DNA of 64,000 nt from Pseudomonas nitroreducens TX1 (GTDB taxonomy: Bacteria; Pseudomonadota; Gammaproteobacteria; Pseudomonadales; Pseudomonadaceae). The notes beneath the pieces are model-generated. The model ran no database searches, was not told where the DNA came from, and saw only the letters and a program-made list of their open reading frames with translations. This document shows positions 41,218 through 50,515 of this stretch, piece by piece (position 1 is the first letter of the stretch; each line of letters starts with the position of its first letter). The DNA lies in NCBI RefSeq assembly GCF_000313755.1, contig NZ_AMZB01000101.1:41430-105429 (forward strand). The letters run 5' to 3'. The position numbers and the translations under genes are program-made.

Positions 41218-41619
41218 CTACCAGCAACGCTCCGTGGCCGCGCCACGGAGCCCGCTGTCGGCCAGTGTCAGCACCCCGCAGGCATCTTCCGTCATCGCAC
41301 CAAGAGGTTCTGCCTGCAGGACATAGCCCGATGCGTCAGGGCCGCTGGCAAAACCCAGCCGGTAATACACCCTTCCGGCGCCCCGTGGCGAGCGATCGAA
41401 TGGCAGCGTAGCGCCAACATAGGTGCCGCGGCTGGTGTAGAAGCGCTCCAGAGATTGCGCCAGCTCCACCAGGGCTTTCTGCGCATCCACCCGGTGCACC
41501 CGCCGGATGTGCTCCCGATACGCCGGTAGCGCCACACCCAGCAGGATGCCGACCAGCGCAAGGCAGACCAGCAGTTCCACGAGCGTGACGCCGCCGGCCC
41601 ACCGGCTCATCGATTTCAT
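41218..41619 (-). CDS. pilE: Minor type IV pilin (PilE-like)
   Basis: 133 residues. Prepilin leader MKSMSRWAGG with cleavage before VTLVELLV (mature residue 5 Glu kept) and a long hydrophobic helix. Two C-terminal cysteines (ACGVLTL, ERCW) probably form the pilin disulfide. It lies next to pilY1 (adjacent stop/ATG), so it is the last gene of the pilV-pilW-pilX-pilY1-pilE operon. The 3' end overlaps a hairpin at 41229-41251 that may end the convergent LOG transcript. Confidence 0.85.
   Translation of the reverse strand: MKSMSRWAGGVTLVELLVCLALVGILLGVALPAYREHIRRVHRVDAQKALVELAQSLERFYTSRGTYVGATLPFDRSPRGAGRVYYRLGFASGPDASGYVLQAEPLGAMTEDACGVLTLADSGLRGAATERCW
41229..41251. terminator. Hairpin inside pilE 3' end
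   Basis: GCTCCGTGGC / GCCACGGAGC with a 3-base loop, 18 bp after the LOG stop and within the last codons of pilE. No T-run. Confidence 0.45.
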
Positions 41620-44600
41620 TCAGCGAGACTCCCACCAGGCCCTGCGCCCGACGTCGCGAGGCAGATTGATTTTCTGGCCCAGCGGACGGCCTTCCGCATC
41701 GATACCGAGGATTTTCCATTCACCGTCCGGACCGGCCTGGAGCAGCGCGCCACTGGACTGATGCGCCGCATCGTCGCCTGCCACATCGCTGCCCGGCAGG
41801 CCACCCACCAGTTGCTCTCCACTGCGAAGATCCAGCACAAGCGATGCGTGGGTCAGCGGATCGCTGCAAGGGTCGTCTCCGGGTGCAATCAGGTTGAACA
41901 GCACGAACTTCCCTTCACGAATCTGCGGCGGTTCCACCACGCGCGTGCCATCCGCCGGCAGGTCCAGGTACCAGCCATGCGCGTCGCCCATGTCGGTTTT
42001 GGAAGACACCGGCTGGAGATCGGACCGCCCGGCGATCGCCTGCCCACCGTCGAGCACTCCGTACAGGCTTTCGCTCTTCGCCGAGGGTTCTTCGTCACCC
42101 ACACGGTAGAGTCGACCGCTGCCCAACAGCACGCGTACCCGTCCACCACCGTCCAGCGCTGCCGCCACCGGCGCACTGATCGCCTGCGGGCTGCCGTCCG
42201 GCGTCAGCGCCCGGAAGAGCGGCTTGCCGGCCAGGGAAGGTGGAATTGCCGAGTCGCCGCCCTCTTCGCCAGCCAGATCCACACGCCAGAGATTCCCGAG
42301 GCTGTCACCCACATAGAGGCGGTTGGCGGTCACATCGCCCCTGCTGCTGATCGCCGTCACCGGCCCCAGGTCGCCGGCCTCGGGCAGGTGGACGCGCTTG
42401 AGCACATGACCATCCGCCGCATCGAGCAGCCAGATGTACCCGCCGCGGCTTTCCGGGTCCCTGGCCCCCGTGGAAACCGCCACCACGAACCGGCCCGAAC
42501 TCAGGGCCATGAGTGCTGGCCGCCCCAGCGTGTAGCCGAGGTCGGGATGGCTGAACTCCCAAAGTACGTTGCCCGGCTGCACGCGCTCAGGATCGCTGAT
42601 ATCCAGTGCAAACAGGCTGTTGCCGCCCGCCCCGGTGACGCCCACCAGCAGGGTGCGCCACCGCCCGGAGATCCAGGCATTGCCCACCGTTGGCGAGCCA
42701 TCGACGTAGTAGCGATGGGCATAGCCCGGATCGGCCAGCTCGCGAAGATGGCCGAGCACCGCCACCGGTACGTAGGCGAACAACTCGCGTCCGTCGCGCG
42801 CGTCGAAGCCGTGCAGCATGCCATCGTTGGCGCCCACCGCCACCAGCGGCGCACGCTGCTGGTAGAGCTCACTGGCAAGGAACTCCCGGTAGCGGTCGCC
42901 CAGCGAACCGGGCAGCTCAGCGTAAGGCTGCGCGTCGTGCCAGGAATAGGCTGGCCGCGAACCCACGATATCGCCCAGCCGGCTGGCTCGCCGGCGGAAC
43001 GGCAACGCACTGCCGGCCTCGCGCCGCTCCTGCAGGCGCGAACCGCGCAGGTAGTCCACCAGCAACTCGCCCTGCTCGCTCCCCAGCCTCAGGCGCTGTT
43101 CGTTATCCAGGGAGCCCCAGGTGAAGGGCATGCCTGCCCGCGCGATGAGCGATCCATCCGTCCCAGCAATGGCGGGCTGCACGGTGAGGATATTTCGCCC
43201 CGCCACTTTCGCCTCGCTCAGCTCGTCCAGCTGCTGCGCAGCCGACCACAACGGCTGACGCTCGCCGTCACGCAAAAGCAGCAGGTCGCCGCTCCAGCGC
43301 CGCCCCTCCAGCCGGGTACTGAACCACTCGCCGGTCTGCGGGCCTGCGCTGAAGTTGCCGATGCTCCTCGGCTCATCGTTGGCCGCATGGGCGAATACCA
43401 GGCGCAACGCGTCCCGTAGCTTGTCAGGCTCGGTGAGCTTCAGCAGTTTGGCCGGTGCACCATCCGGCCCCTTCCACCAGCTTTCAGGCAAGGGTGCGGT
43501 ACGCGTGAAGCCATAGCGGGGCGGAACGGCGAAACCGCCGTACTGGGCCGCCAGCCATAGGGCGCTGCCCTGCCCGGCCGCCTCGTGGGTGGACGCCAGC
43601 CAGAAGGTGGATGCGCTTTGCCGGCCGGAAAGGTCCGGGCGCAGGTCTCGTACATGGGCATCGTAGGCGAGCCCCGCCAGCGCGAGTGCAGCGGCGGAAC
43701 CCGCGCCACCCTGCATGGCCGCGACCTGCTGCGTTGCCCGCGCCAACTCCGGATCGCCGAGGCGCAGCAGACTCGCGCCAGCCTCGCCGTCCCCCGCACC
43801 ACCAATCCCGAGCATGGCGTTACGCTGGCAGGCGTAGGTGAGCGGGTCCGCGTGATCCCCCTGATGACGCAGGAAGCGCGTGGCGGCATGCAACAGCTCG
43901 CCCACATCATCGGAAGGCCGCGATCCGGCGTCGTCAAAACGATTGAGGAAGGCGACCACCCCCACCTGCCGGTCAGTGAAAACACCGGTCTGCGCCGACC
44001 ACTCCTTCAGCGGGTTATCCCGCCCGTCATCCAGCCACGGACCAATGAATTTCTGCGGCGTGCGCACCACCGCGCTTCCGCCCTCATCGGCGCGGCCGAA
44101 GATGCTGTAGCGCAGGCGTCCGGCGTAGTGCTGCAACAACCCTTCGGGCTTATGGCTCGAGCCGTAGGGCTGGCAGTTGCGTTCCAGCTGGCCTGCCGCG
44201 CAGACCTGTACGCGCACCGCGAGTCGATAGGTCGCGTCGGGTAACAACGTCTCGCCGGGTATAAATTCCTGCGGCTCACCGGGAAAATCCGGGCTGCGAC
44301 TCAACAACAGGCTCCGCGCTTCGCCCTCCACCCGCAGATGCAGCGGCATGCCCGACAAAGGCGTGGCGCCCCCAACGCTATCGCGCGGCAGGCTTCGATC
44401 CGGGAAGACACCGTCGCGCCGCGTACTCAGCCCCTTCTGCAACACCGTCAGCCCGGTGTTGTCGATGAAGCGGTCGCCACCGGTCAGCACGGCGCGATAG
44501 ACATCGATGGCCTGCGTCGTGGCCCAATTGAGAAAGTTGCCGCTCCAGGCTTGGCGGCAGCCGTTGACCAGGGCCGGGCCGATGGGCTGGAAGTAGCGCT

Positions 44601-44856
44601 CCATCTCCGCCGCCGCGTCGCGGTAGGTGTAGCACTTGTCCGAGTCGAAATAGCCGAAGTACCGATCACCGGTGGTATAGACAGCCCCCGGATTGGCAGG
44701 CGCCGCGGTCGCCGCATGGGCCGAGGACGGCAGCAAAAGCAGGTTGCCGGGCGCACCGCTGGCGATCTCCAGCGGCACCTGGCTGACCGGCGCCGCCAAC
44801 AGCACTCCCGACAAGGTGAGGCCCAGAATCAGCGAACAGATTCTCGTCAATCTCAC
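41620..44856 (-). CDS. pilY1: PilY1-like pilus tip/assembly protein
   Basis: 1078 residues. Signal peptide (about 1-21), an N-terminal region containing WSGNFLNWATTQAIDVYRAVLTGG, and a C-terminal beta-propeller (GANDGMLHGFDARDGRELFAYVPV and DRLYVGDSLGNLWRVDL-type repeats; read as separate blades). PilY1 primes pilus assembly and can act in adhesion. Odd points: no D-x-S-x-S MIDAS motif is seen in the N-terminal part, CQRN is followed by AMLGIGGAGDGE instead of the usual ITDGE, and the usual D-rich calcium loop before YVGD reads SSRGDVTANRL. It is a divergent, shorter PilY1 (about 1160 in PAO1). Confidence 0.82.
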   Translation of the reverse strand: MRLTRICSLILGLTLSGVLLAAPVSQVPLEIASGAPGNLLLLPSSAHAATAAPANPGAVYTTGDRYFGYFDSDKCYTYRDAAAEMERYFQPIGPALVNGCRQAWSGNFLNWATTQAIDVYRAVLTGGDRFIDNTGLTVLQKGLSTRRDGVFPDRSLPRDSVGGATPLSGMPLHLRVEGEARSLLLSRSPDFPGEPQEFIPGETLLPDATYRLAVRVQVCAAGQLERNCQPYGSSHKPEGLLQHYAGRLRYSIFGRADEGGSAVVRTPQKFIGPWLDDGRDNPLKEWSAQTGVFTDRQVGVVAFLNRFDDAGSRPSDDVGELLHAATRFLRHQGDHADPLTYACQRNAMLGIGGAGDGEAGASLLRLGDPELARATQQVAAMQGGAGSAAALALAGLAYDAHVRDLRPDLSGRQSASTFWLASTHEAAGQGSALWLAAQYGGFAVPPRYGFTRTAPLPESWWKGPDGAPAKLLKLTEPDKLRDALRLVFAHAANDEPRSIGNFSAGPQTGEWFSTRLEGRRWSGDLLLLRDGERQPLWSAAQQLDELSEAKVAGRNILTVQPAIAGTDGSLIARAGMPFTWGSLDNEQRLRLGSEQGELLVDYLRGSRLQERREAGSALPFRRRASRLGDIVGSRPAYSWHDAQPYAELPGSLGDRYREFLASELYQQRAPLVAVGANDGMLHGFDARDGRELFAYVPVAVLGHLRELADPGYAHRYYVDGSPTVGNAWISGRWRTLLVGVTGAGGNSLFALDISDPERVQPGNVLWEFSHPDLGYTLGRPALMALSSGRFVVAVSTGARDPESRGGYIWLLDAADGHVLKRVHLPEAGDLGPVTAISSRGDVTANRLYVGDSLGNLWRVDLAGEEGGDSAIPPSLAGKPLFRALTPDGSPQAISAPVAAALDGGGRVRVLLGSGRLYRVGDEEPSAKSESLYGVLDGGQAIAGRSDLQPVSSKTDMGDAHGWYLDLPADGTRVVEPPQIREGKFVLFNLIAPGDDPCSDPLTHASLVLDLRSGEQLVGGLPGSDVAGDDAAHQSSGALLQAGPDGEWKILGIDAEGRPLGQKINLPRDVGRRAWWESR

Positions 44857-44873
44857 GGCTACCTCCCTGCCTG

Positions 44874-45347
44874 CTAACGAATGAAAAAGATGCTGTTCAG
44901 CCGCACGCTGGACACCGCTTCCCCCGATGGCTGGCGACGTGCGCCAAAACCCGTCGCGCGTACCTCGATGGCCACGCCATTAGCCGTCCCGCCCTTGCCG
45001 ACCTCCAGTCCTTCACTGGCCAGCCAGCGCAGGAAGCGCAGCTGGTAGATCGGCTTCGCTGCGCTTTCCGAAAAGCCGCTCACCTGGCCGTCACGGCTAT
45101 AGGCAGCAGCCTCGGGACGGTTCTGCCGATGAATCTCCAGCGCAGCTTGCTCACCCGCACGTAGCGCGGCTTCCGCCGCCTGGAAAGCCATCTGTCGGTC
45201 ACGCAGGTTGCCGGCCATGCGCTCCTCCAGTTGCACCATGCGCATGCCCGCCAGACCGATCAGCGTGAGCAGCAACAGCATGGCCAGCGAGACCAGCAGC
45301 ACCGCCCCGCACTCGGATCGAGGAGGTATCGACGGGCTCCAGCTCAT
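44874..45347 (-). CDS. pilX: Minor pilin PilX
   Basis: 157 residues. Leader-to-helix region CGAVLLVSLAMLLLLTLIGLAGMRMVQLEERMAGNLRDRQMAFQAAEAALR-type sequence (the first words are CGAVLLVSLAM and the next ERMAGNLRD). This is the PilX signature, with the ER-MAG motif after the hydrophobic segment. It lies 17 bp before pilY1 and overlaps pilW by 4 bp; it is needed for pilus priming in known systems. Confidence 0.85.
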   Translation of the reverse strand: MSWSPSIPPRSECGAVLLVSLAMLLLLTLIGLAGMRMVQLEERMAGNLRDRQMAFQAAEAALRAGEQAALEIHRQNRPEAAAYSRDGQVSGFSESAAKPIYQLRFLRWLASEGLEVGKGGTANGVAIEVRATGFGARRQPSGEAVSSVRLNSIFFIR

Positions 45348-46282
45348 GGCGGCGGGTTGCGCAAAGCGATAGTGCTACCCATCACCAGCCGCAGCCGGCG
45401 ATCCGCATCCGGCGCGAGGCTGCGGCCATCGAAAACCATTGAATTCGGAGCCTCGTCGACGTCGCGGGTCTGGCTCTGCAGCAGCAGGTTGACGCGCACC
45501 GTCCGCACCTGGCGCCATTCCTCGGCGGTCATTTCGCGCGCGGCCTTGTAGGTCGCCACCGCCGGGCTATCCATCCCGGCCACGCCGTAGCGCAAGCTCA
45601 TTCCCGCGACACCAGTCACCAGTTCGCTGGTCTGCACCTTATCCGTGGTTTCGCTGTTATCGGTGACGAACAACCCCGGCGTTCCGGACTCGCCCCGTCC
45701 GATCCAGTAGATGGCGTAGCGGTAGGGATAAACCCGCGTCGCCGGCGCCAGGAAGTGCTCCAGCGGGCGATCCGCGATCAGGCTCAAAGCATCGCCGGCA
45801 TTGCGCAGCAGCAGGCAGGACTGCTGATCGCTGAGCAGATAGAAAGCGCCAGAGACCGCAGCCGAAGACGTAAGCAGCAGCCGGTTCGCGGTGATCGCGC
45901 GGGCGGCGAGAACGGGCTCGGCCGCAGAGCGCAGCAGCACCGCATCGGTGTTCGCCAGGCGCCCGCTGGGCATCCAGGCCACCGCCGGCATTCCCGCACC
46001 GTATCCTTCGATTGCCGACTTTTCCACGGCATACCGGGCGTTATCGGTGCCCGAGGCATTGACCACACCAGCAGGGCAGGCACCGGTGAAACCGGCATTG
46101 CGCAGGTCCTGCGCAATGGCTTCCAACGCGAAGCGGCCGTTCTCCTGCAATTCGGTCAACGCGACGCTGTTCTGATAGCTGCGCTTGCTGCAGAGGACGA
46201 CCTGGATCACGCCCGCCAGAAGCAGCAAACCCAGGGCCATGGCAATCAGCAGTTCGACCAGCGACAGCCCGCGCTGGCGCAT
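45344..46282 (-). CDS. pilW: Minor pilin PilW
   Basis: 312 residues from ATG 46282 (MRQRGLSLVELLIAMALGLLLLAG). The cleavage site RG-LSLVE is class-III-like prepilin and the hydrophobic helix is standard. The start is set one base after the pilV stop (TGA-G-ATG). The upstream frame of 26 residues overlaps pilV and is rejected. It acts in the tip complex of minor pilins. Confidence 0.87.
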   Translation of the reverse strand: MRQRGLSLVELLIAMALGLLLLAGVIQVVLCSKRSYQNSVALTELQENGRFALEAIAQDLRNAGFTGACPAGVVNASGTDNARYAVEKSAIEGYGAGMPAVAWMPSGRLANTDAVLLRSAAEPVLAARAITANRLLLTSSAAVSGAFYLLSDQQSCLLLRNAGDALSLIADRPLEHFLAPATRVYPYRYAIYWIGRGESGTPGLFVTDNSETTDKVQTSELVTGVAGMSLRYGVAGMDSPAVATYKAAREMTAEEWRQVRTVRVNLLLQSQTRDVDEAPNSMVFDGRSLAPDADRRLRLVMGSTIALRNPPP

Positions 46283-46283
46283 C

Positions 46284-46757
46284 TCAGAACCCCGCCCGGT
46301 AGGCGAAGGTCTCCTCGGCGTCACCTGTCGCCCCCAGACGATCACGGGCCCGCCGGTCATTCCAGCGCACGGCGATCAACGCGCTGTACAGATTACCGCT
46401 GCGGATCACCTGCACGGAGCCGCTACCCGTTCCGCCGAGCGTCTCGCACACATCGGCCTGCCACTGGTTGAGGTCGAGTTGAGCACGCGTCGAACCCGTG
46501 GGCCTGGGGCAGCCGCCGGCCACATCGGCGAAGGTCGTATCGTAGGCGCCGGAACGGGCCGCCTCCGGATTGGCACGCAGCAGGTCGGCCATCTCGCCGG
46601 CCAGCCAGGACGCCTGGGAACGCTGCAGCGCACTATGGCCGGCACTGATGCCGACACTCTGCAACCCCGCCAGCCCCAGCACGCCAATGCCGAGCACGAG
46701 CACCGAGACCAGCACCTCCACCAGGGTGAAACCTTCGCTCCGCTTGCCGCCGTCCAT
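46284..46757 (-). CDS. pilV: Minor pilin PilV
   Basis: 157 residues with leader MDGGKRSEG and mature FTLVEVLVSVLVLGIGVLGLAGL; Cys pair in GGCPRP and DVCETL. It is first in the operon. No fimU-like gene precedes it in the 208 bp up to the mscS terminator, so the operon starts here. Confidence 0.87.
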   Translation of the reverse strand: MDGGKRSEGFTLVEVLVSVLVLGIGVLGLAGLQSVGISAGHSALQRSQASWLAGEMADLLRANPEAARSGAYDTTFADVAGGCPRPTGSTRAQLDLNQWQADVCETLGGTGSGSVQVIRSGNLYSALIAVRWNDRRARDRLGATGDAEETFAYRAGF

Positions 46758-46965
46758 GCTCGTCGCCTCGCTGCTGAGGAATGAGCCTCAAGGGTGCAAG
46801 GCGCAACGCAGCGCGGTCAGCCAGACATTGGCTGGGAGATCGACGGGAAAAGTCCGCACGCCGAACAAGATCGGGCGTGCATCTAGGACGGCGTCCGATG
46901 TACTGGCCTACCTGTCGGTGCTCCCATGCCATCGGTCCCCACTTAAAAATTTCAGCGGAAAAAGA

Positions 46966-46989
46966 AAAGGCCACCTCACGGTGGCCTTT
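46966..46989 (-). terminator. Terminator after mscS
   Basis: AAAGGCCACC / GGTGGCCTTT stem with a 4-base loop, 19 bases past the mscS stop on the minus strand; it isolates the pil operon from mscS. Confidence 0.85.
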
Positions 46990-47007
46990 GCAGGAACACG
47001 AAAACCG

Positions 47008-47859
47008 TCAGCTGTTCGCCGACTGCTGGACGATCACCGTCTGCGCCGGCATTGGTGCCGGGAAGTCGGTGCCCAGGGCTTCCTTGATGGTGCGGTTGGT
47101 GTCGAAGTAGACCTGCCAGTAGGCGTCGTTGTGGCAATACGGACGTACAGCGAGCACCGGGCCGACAAGGTTGAACTCGAGGATTTCCACGTCCACCGGC
47201 GGCTCGCTCAGCACGTTGGGGATGGCGGCGATGCGCTGCTTGAGCACGGCGGCGGCGGCCTGCCAGTCCGCGGCGCCGGACAGCTGCGCCTTGAGTTCCA
47301 CGCGGCGGTAGGGGTTGTGGGTGTAGTTCTGGATGGTATCACTGAAGATCTTGTTGTTGCCCACCAGGGTCAGGACGTTGTCCGGAGTGTTGATGGCGGT
47401 GACGAACAGGCCGATCTCCTTCACGGTGCCGGTAACGCCGCCGGCAGTGATGAAATCACCGACCTTGAATGGCCGCAGAACGATGATGAAGCCGCCAGCC
47501 GCGAGGTTGGCCAGCAGGCCGGACCAGGCCATGCCGATGGCGAGGCCGATGGCGGCGATCAGCGCGGCGAGGCTGGTGGTCTGCACGCCGAAATAGCCGA
47601 GGATACCGACGACCAGGAGGATGTTCAGGGTGACGGTGATGAAGGAGCCGACATAGCGCAGCACCGTCGGGTCGACGCTCTGCCTGGCCAGGGCCCTTTC
47701 CACCATGCCAACGGCGAAGCCGATCAACCAGCGGCCGAGGACCCAGAAGAGAATGGCGACGAGGATCTTCACACCGAAGGCGAGCGCGTACTGCGATACC
47801 GTCGCCCACAGTGCGTTGATCTTCTCCGTACCCACATTGATGATGTTCGTATCGTCCAT
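47008..47859 (-). CDS. Small-conductance mechanosensitive channel (MscS family)
   Basis: 283 residues from ATG 47859 (MDDTNIINVGTEKIN). Three N-terminal membrane helices; the third carries the MscS pore motif (AAIGLAIGMAWSGLLANLAAGGFIIV, quoted as AAIGLAIGMAWSG). The beta domain follows (RPFKVGDFI). It releases solutes upon hypo-osmotic shock. The earlier 37-residue frame has no domain character. Confidence 0.92.
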   Translation of the reverse strand: MDDTNIINVGTEKINALWATVSQYALAFGVKILVAILFWVLGRWLIGFAVGMVERALARQSVDPTVLRYVGSFITVTLNILLVVGILGYFGVQTTSLAALIAAIGLAIGMAWSGLLANLAAGGFIIVLRPFKVGDFITAGGVTGTVKEIGLFVTAINTPDNVLTLVGNNKIFSDTIQNYTHNPYRRVELKAQLSGAADWQAAAAVLKQRIAAIPNVLSEPPVDVEILEFNLVGPVLAVRPYCHNDAYWQVYFDTNRTIKEALGTDFPAPMPAQTVIVQQSANS

Positions 47860-47969
47860 GGAAGCGCACCTGCGAGGGAAAGGGACCAGATGAACGCTAG
47901 CACGGCCCCAGCGGTTTGCTCGGTACAGCGCGCAGCCCAGAGCCCTGGCGGGCTCCAGGCCTGATTCCA

Positions 47970-49094
47970 CTAGCAGCCGCCGGGCAGCGAGGCGATCCAG
48001 CGGTCGAGCAGTTCCAGCCCTTCGCGGTGCACCAGGGTGCGGCCCAGCTCGGGCATCATGTCGCCCGGCTTGTCGCTGCCGACGCGGTAGCTGAGGACTG
48101 ACTTGTCCGGGTTGCCGGGGTGGATGTCTTCCAGCCGCCCGCCCGTGCCGCCGCCCGCCGCTACCGGCGGTTTGCAGAGGCCGTAGGCAATGGAGACCGG
48201 CGTGTGCGGGTCGAGGTGCAGGCCCGAAGTACGCGCCGCGCCTTTGGGGTTATGACAGTGCGAGCAGTTGGCGTCGAGGTAGCTGCGGGCCTGTTTCTGC
48301 AGGTCCTCGCCGGGGCGAGGATGGCCCCATAGCGCATTCTGCGGCACCTGCGCCAGCGCCGGCAGCCCCTGGAGGAAGCCGCGTGCCTGCCAGTGCTGCA
48401 GCTGGTTCTCGCTGCCACCTGCGTAGGCGAAGTCCTTGTTCAGGTGCCGCGCCTTGGGCCCCAGCGGAGCAATGCCGCCGCCCTTCTGCTCGGCGTGGCA
48501 TTCGGAACACTGGTTGGCGTCCGGCACCATGTAGGTGAAAGCGGTCTTACTGCCGTCCTCGGCGGTCAATTCCAGTGCCGGGCTGTCGCCGGCAAGCTCC
48601 AGGGTCGCTTCGCTCTGATCGGCATTCCACACGTAGGGCAGCGCCGCCCAGCCGTCCTTCTGCCGAACCAGTACGCGGGTTTCCACCAGATGGACCTTGG
48701 CCATGTCGAGCCCGGCCTTCGGGTCACGGTCGTCCTGGCTGTTCCGCAGCAGGTTGCCCTGGGCGTCCTTGGGGTAATAGAAGGTCTTGGTCAGCACGGT
48801 GCCGACGGGGTAGTCGAAGCGGTCCTCGGCGTATTGCGCCGACTGCCCTTCGGGCATCCACACGGTGCGCAGCTTGTGCGCGTAGTCGGTGAACAGCGAG
48901 GTATTCAGGTCGTAGGGCAGCACCTCGGCGGTCGGCGCCAGGTGGCCGCCCGCGAGGTGCAGCATGCCCCAGCCGCTGAGCTTTTCCGGGTAGTCGTCGC
49001 CTTCGGGCTGATAACGCGGCTTGCTCTCCTGCCCGCACCCGGCCACCAAAGTGGTCAGGGCGAGCGACAACAGGAACGAAGCGGGTTTCATCAT
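47970..49094 (-). CDS. Cytochrome c-like lipoprotein, SO2930/HNE_0200 type
   Basis: 374 residues from ATG 49094 (ATG 49091 alternative). Signal with lipobox LVAGC (lipidated Cys near residue 20), then haem-type motifs CSECH and CSHCH, and a methionine near the C-terminus (DMMPELG). It matches the protein family that is routinely encoded beside the parallel beta-helix lipoprotein upstream; I recognise it as the TIGR03806-like family. It overlaps the stop of the upstream gene (ATGATGA). Redox or cell-surface role unknown. Confidence 0.8.
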   Translation of the reverse strand: MMKPASFLLSLALTTLVAGCGQESKPRYQPEGDDYPEKLSGWGMLHLAGGHLAPTAEVLPYDLNTSLFTDYAHKLRTVWMPEGQSAQYAEDRFDYPVGTVLTKTFYYPKDAQGNLLRNSQDDRDPKAGLDMAKVHLVETRVLVRQKDGWAALPYVWNADQSEATLELAGDSPALELTAEDGSKTAFTYMVPDANQCSECHAEQKGGGIAPLGPKARHLNKDFAYAGGSENQLQHWQARGFLQGLPALAQVPQNALWGHPRPGEDLQKQARSYLDANCSHCHNPKGAARTSGLHLDPHTPVSIAYGLCKPPVAAGGGTGGRLEDIHPGNPDKSVLSYRVGSDKPGDMMPELGRTLVHREGLELLDRWIASLPGGC

Positions 49095-50338
49095 GCCTTG
49101 TTGCCCTTTTCGCCCAGGCCGGCCTGTTCGATCTTGGGCAGCGGCTTGAGCTTGCACTGGTGCGAGCTGATGTCGGTGCTGATGTTTTTGTAGCCGTTGG
49201 GGCCGTCGACGTTGACGATACCGGCATTGCCGTTGTCGATGCAGATGGCCAACGCTTCGGGGAGCTTGCCGTCGACCAGTTTCTTATCGTTGAAGTAGCC
49301 GTCCCAGAGGATGTCCGGCAGGCGGCCGTTGAGGCCGAACTTGGCGATCTTCAGCGCCTTGAGCTCCAGGTGGTCGGGGCTGTCGCCACCGGGGCCGAAG
49401 GTGTTGCCGTGGATGAAGATGCCCTCGGGGTAGGGGTCGAAGTTGGGCTGGGTCGCCTTGTCCGAATAGCCGGTGCTGAAGTAGCTGCTGACGATGACGT
49501 TGGCGGTCTTGTGGTTGCCGATCCTGTTGTTGAAGATTTCCACGTCGTCGTTGGAGTTCACCACCACGCCAGAGCCCGCCGGCACGCTGGCCACCGGGGT
49601 GCCCTTGTGGCCGAAGTTCTCGTGGTTGTTGCCCTGCACGTCATTGTCGAAGACGCGGGTGCCGCGCCCCGGCTGCGGCAGGTTGGGCATGTTGAAGACG
49701 AGGATGCCACCAGTGTTGTCGGTGGCGACGTTGTTGTAGACGTCGGCACCGATGGTGTTTTCGATCTCGATGCCGGCGACGTTGCGCTCGGCGCGGTTGT
49801 TGCGAACGATCACGTTGCGCGACTGGCCGACGTAGATGCCCGAGTCGGAAGCGCCGATGGCGACGTTGCCCTCGAGCAGGGTGTTCTCGGTCTGCACCGG
49901 ATAGATGCCGTAGCCGCCATTGTCGGTCGAGGCGCCATTGGTCCACTCGGTGCGGATGTTGCGGATGACGATGTTCTTGCCGCCGATGACCTTCAGGCCG
50001 TCGCCCTTGGTGTCCTCGATGGCGAGGTTCTCGACGGTGAAGTCGGACGCGTCGACGAACAGCCCTTCGGCCCCGGCCTTCTGGTTCTTGAAGCTGAGGA
50101 TGGTCTTGTCCATCCCGGCGCCGCGGAGGGTCACGCCGTCTACCTTCAGGCTGAGGCTGCGGTCCAGGTGGTAGGTACCGGCGGGAATGTCGATGACATC
50201 ACCGGCCTTGGCCTTGATCAGGCGGGCCTGCAGGTCCTTCTGGAAATCGCTGCTGACGGCGACGGTGGGCTTGTCGCCTTCGCCGCAGGCAGCCAGGGCA
50301 ATGGAGAATGCGAGAAGGGAGAAGGTAGCGAGACGCAT
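49091..50338 (-). CDS. Parallel beta-helix lipoprotein, TIGR03805 type
   Basis: 415 residues from ATG 50338, which has GGAG six bases upstream. Lipobox IALAAC at the N-terminus; the body shows right-handed beta-helix repeats rich in N-G-G and V/I-x-N (GGYGIYPVQTENTLLEGN, NVIVRNNRAERN). It resembles the polysaccharide-acting/pectate-lyase-like helix family that always neighbours the cytochrome c-like gene. Substrate unknown. It is translationally coupled to the next gene. Confidence 0.8.
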   Translation of the reverse strand: MRLATFSLLAFSIALAACGEGDKPTVAVSSDFQKDLQARLIKAKAGDVIDIPAGTYHLDRSLSLKVDGVTLRGAGMDKTILSFKNQKAGAEGLFVDASDFTVENLAIEDTKGDGLKVIGGKNIVIRNIRTEWTNGASTDNGGYGIYPVQTENTLLEGNVAIGASDSGIYVGQSRNVIVRNNRAERNVAGIEIENTIGADVYNNVATDNTGGILVFNMPNLPQPGRGTRVFDNDVQGNNHENFGHKGTPVASVPAGSGVVVNSNDDVEIFNNRIGNHKTANVIVSSYFSTGYSDKATQPNFDPYPEGIFIHGNTFGPGGDSPDHLELKALKIAKFGLNGRLPDILWDGYFNDKKLVDGKLPEALAICIDNGNAGIVNVDGPNGYKNISTDISSHQCKLKPLPKIEQAGLGEKGNKA

Positions 50339-50515
50339 GGCGGGCTCCGGTCTTGTTTTTATCATATGGAACTATCGTACCAATTAAACCCGAGAATACT
50401 CCTACATCCCGCGCCACGCCAGCCCTTCAGACGCATCGCACTTTGATTGATTGACGTCACTGTTTCCCCGCCACGGATCGGGATGATCGGCGCTTCCAAT
50501 CCAAGGAGTGCACGG

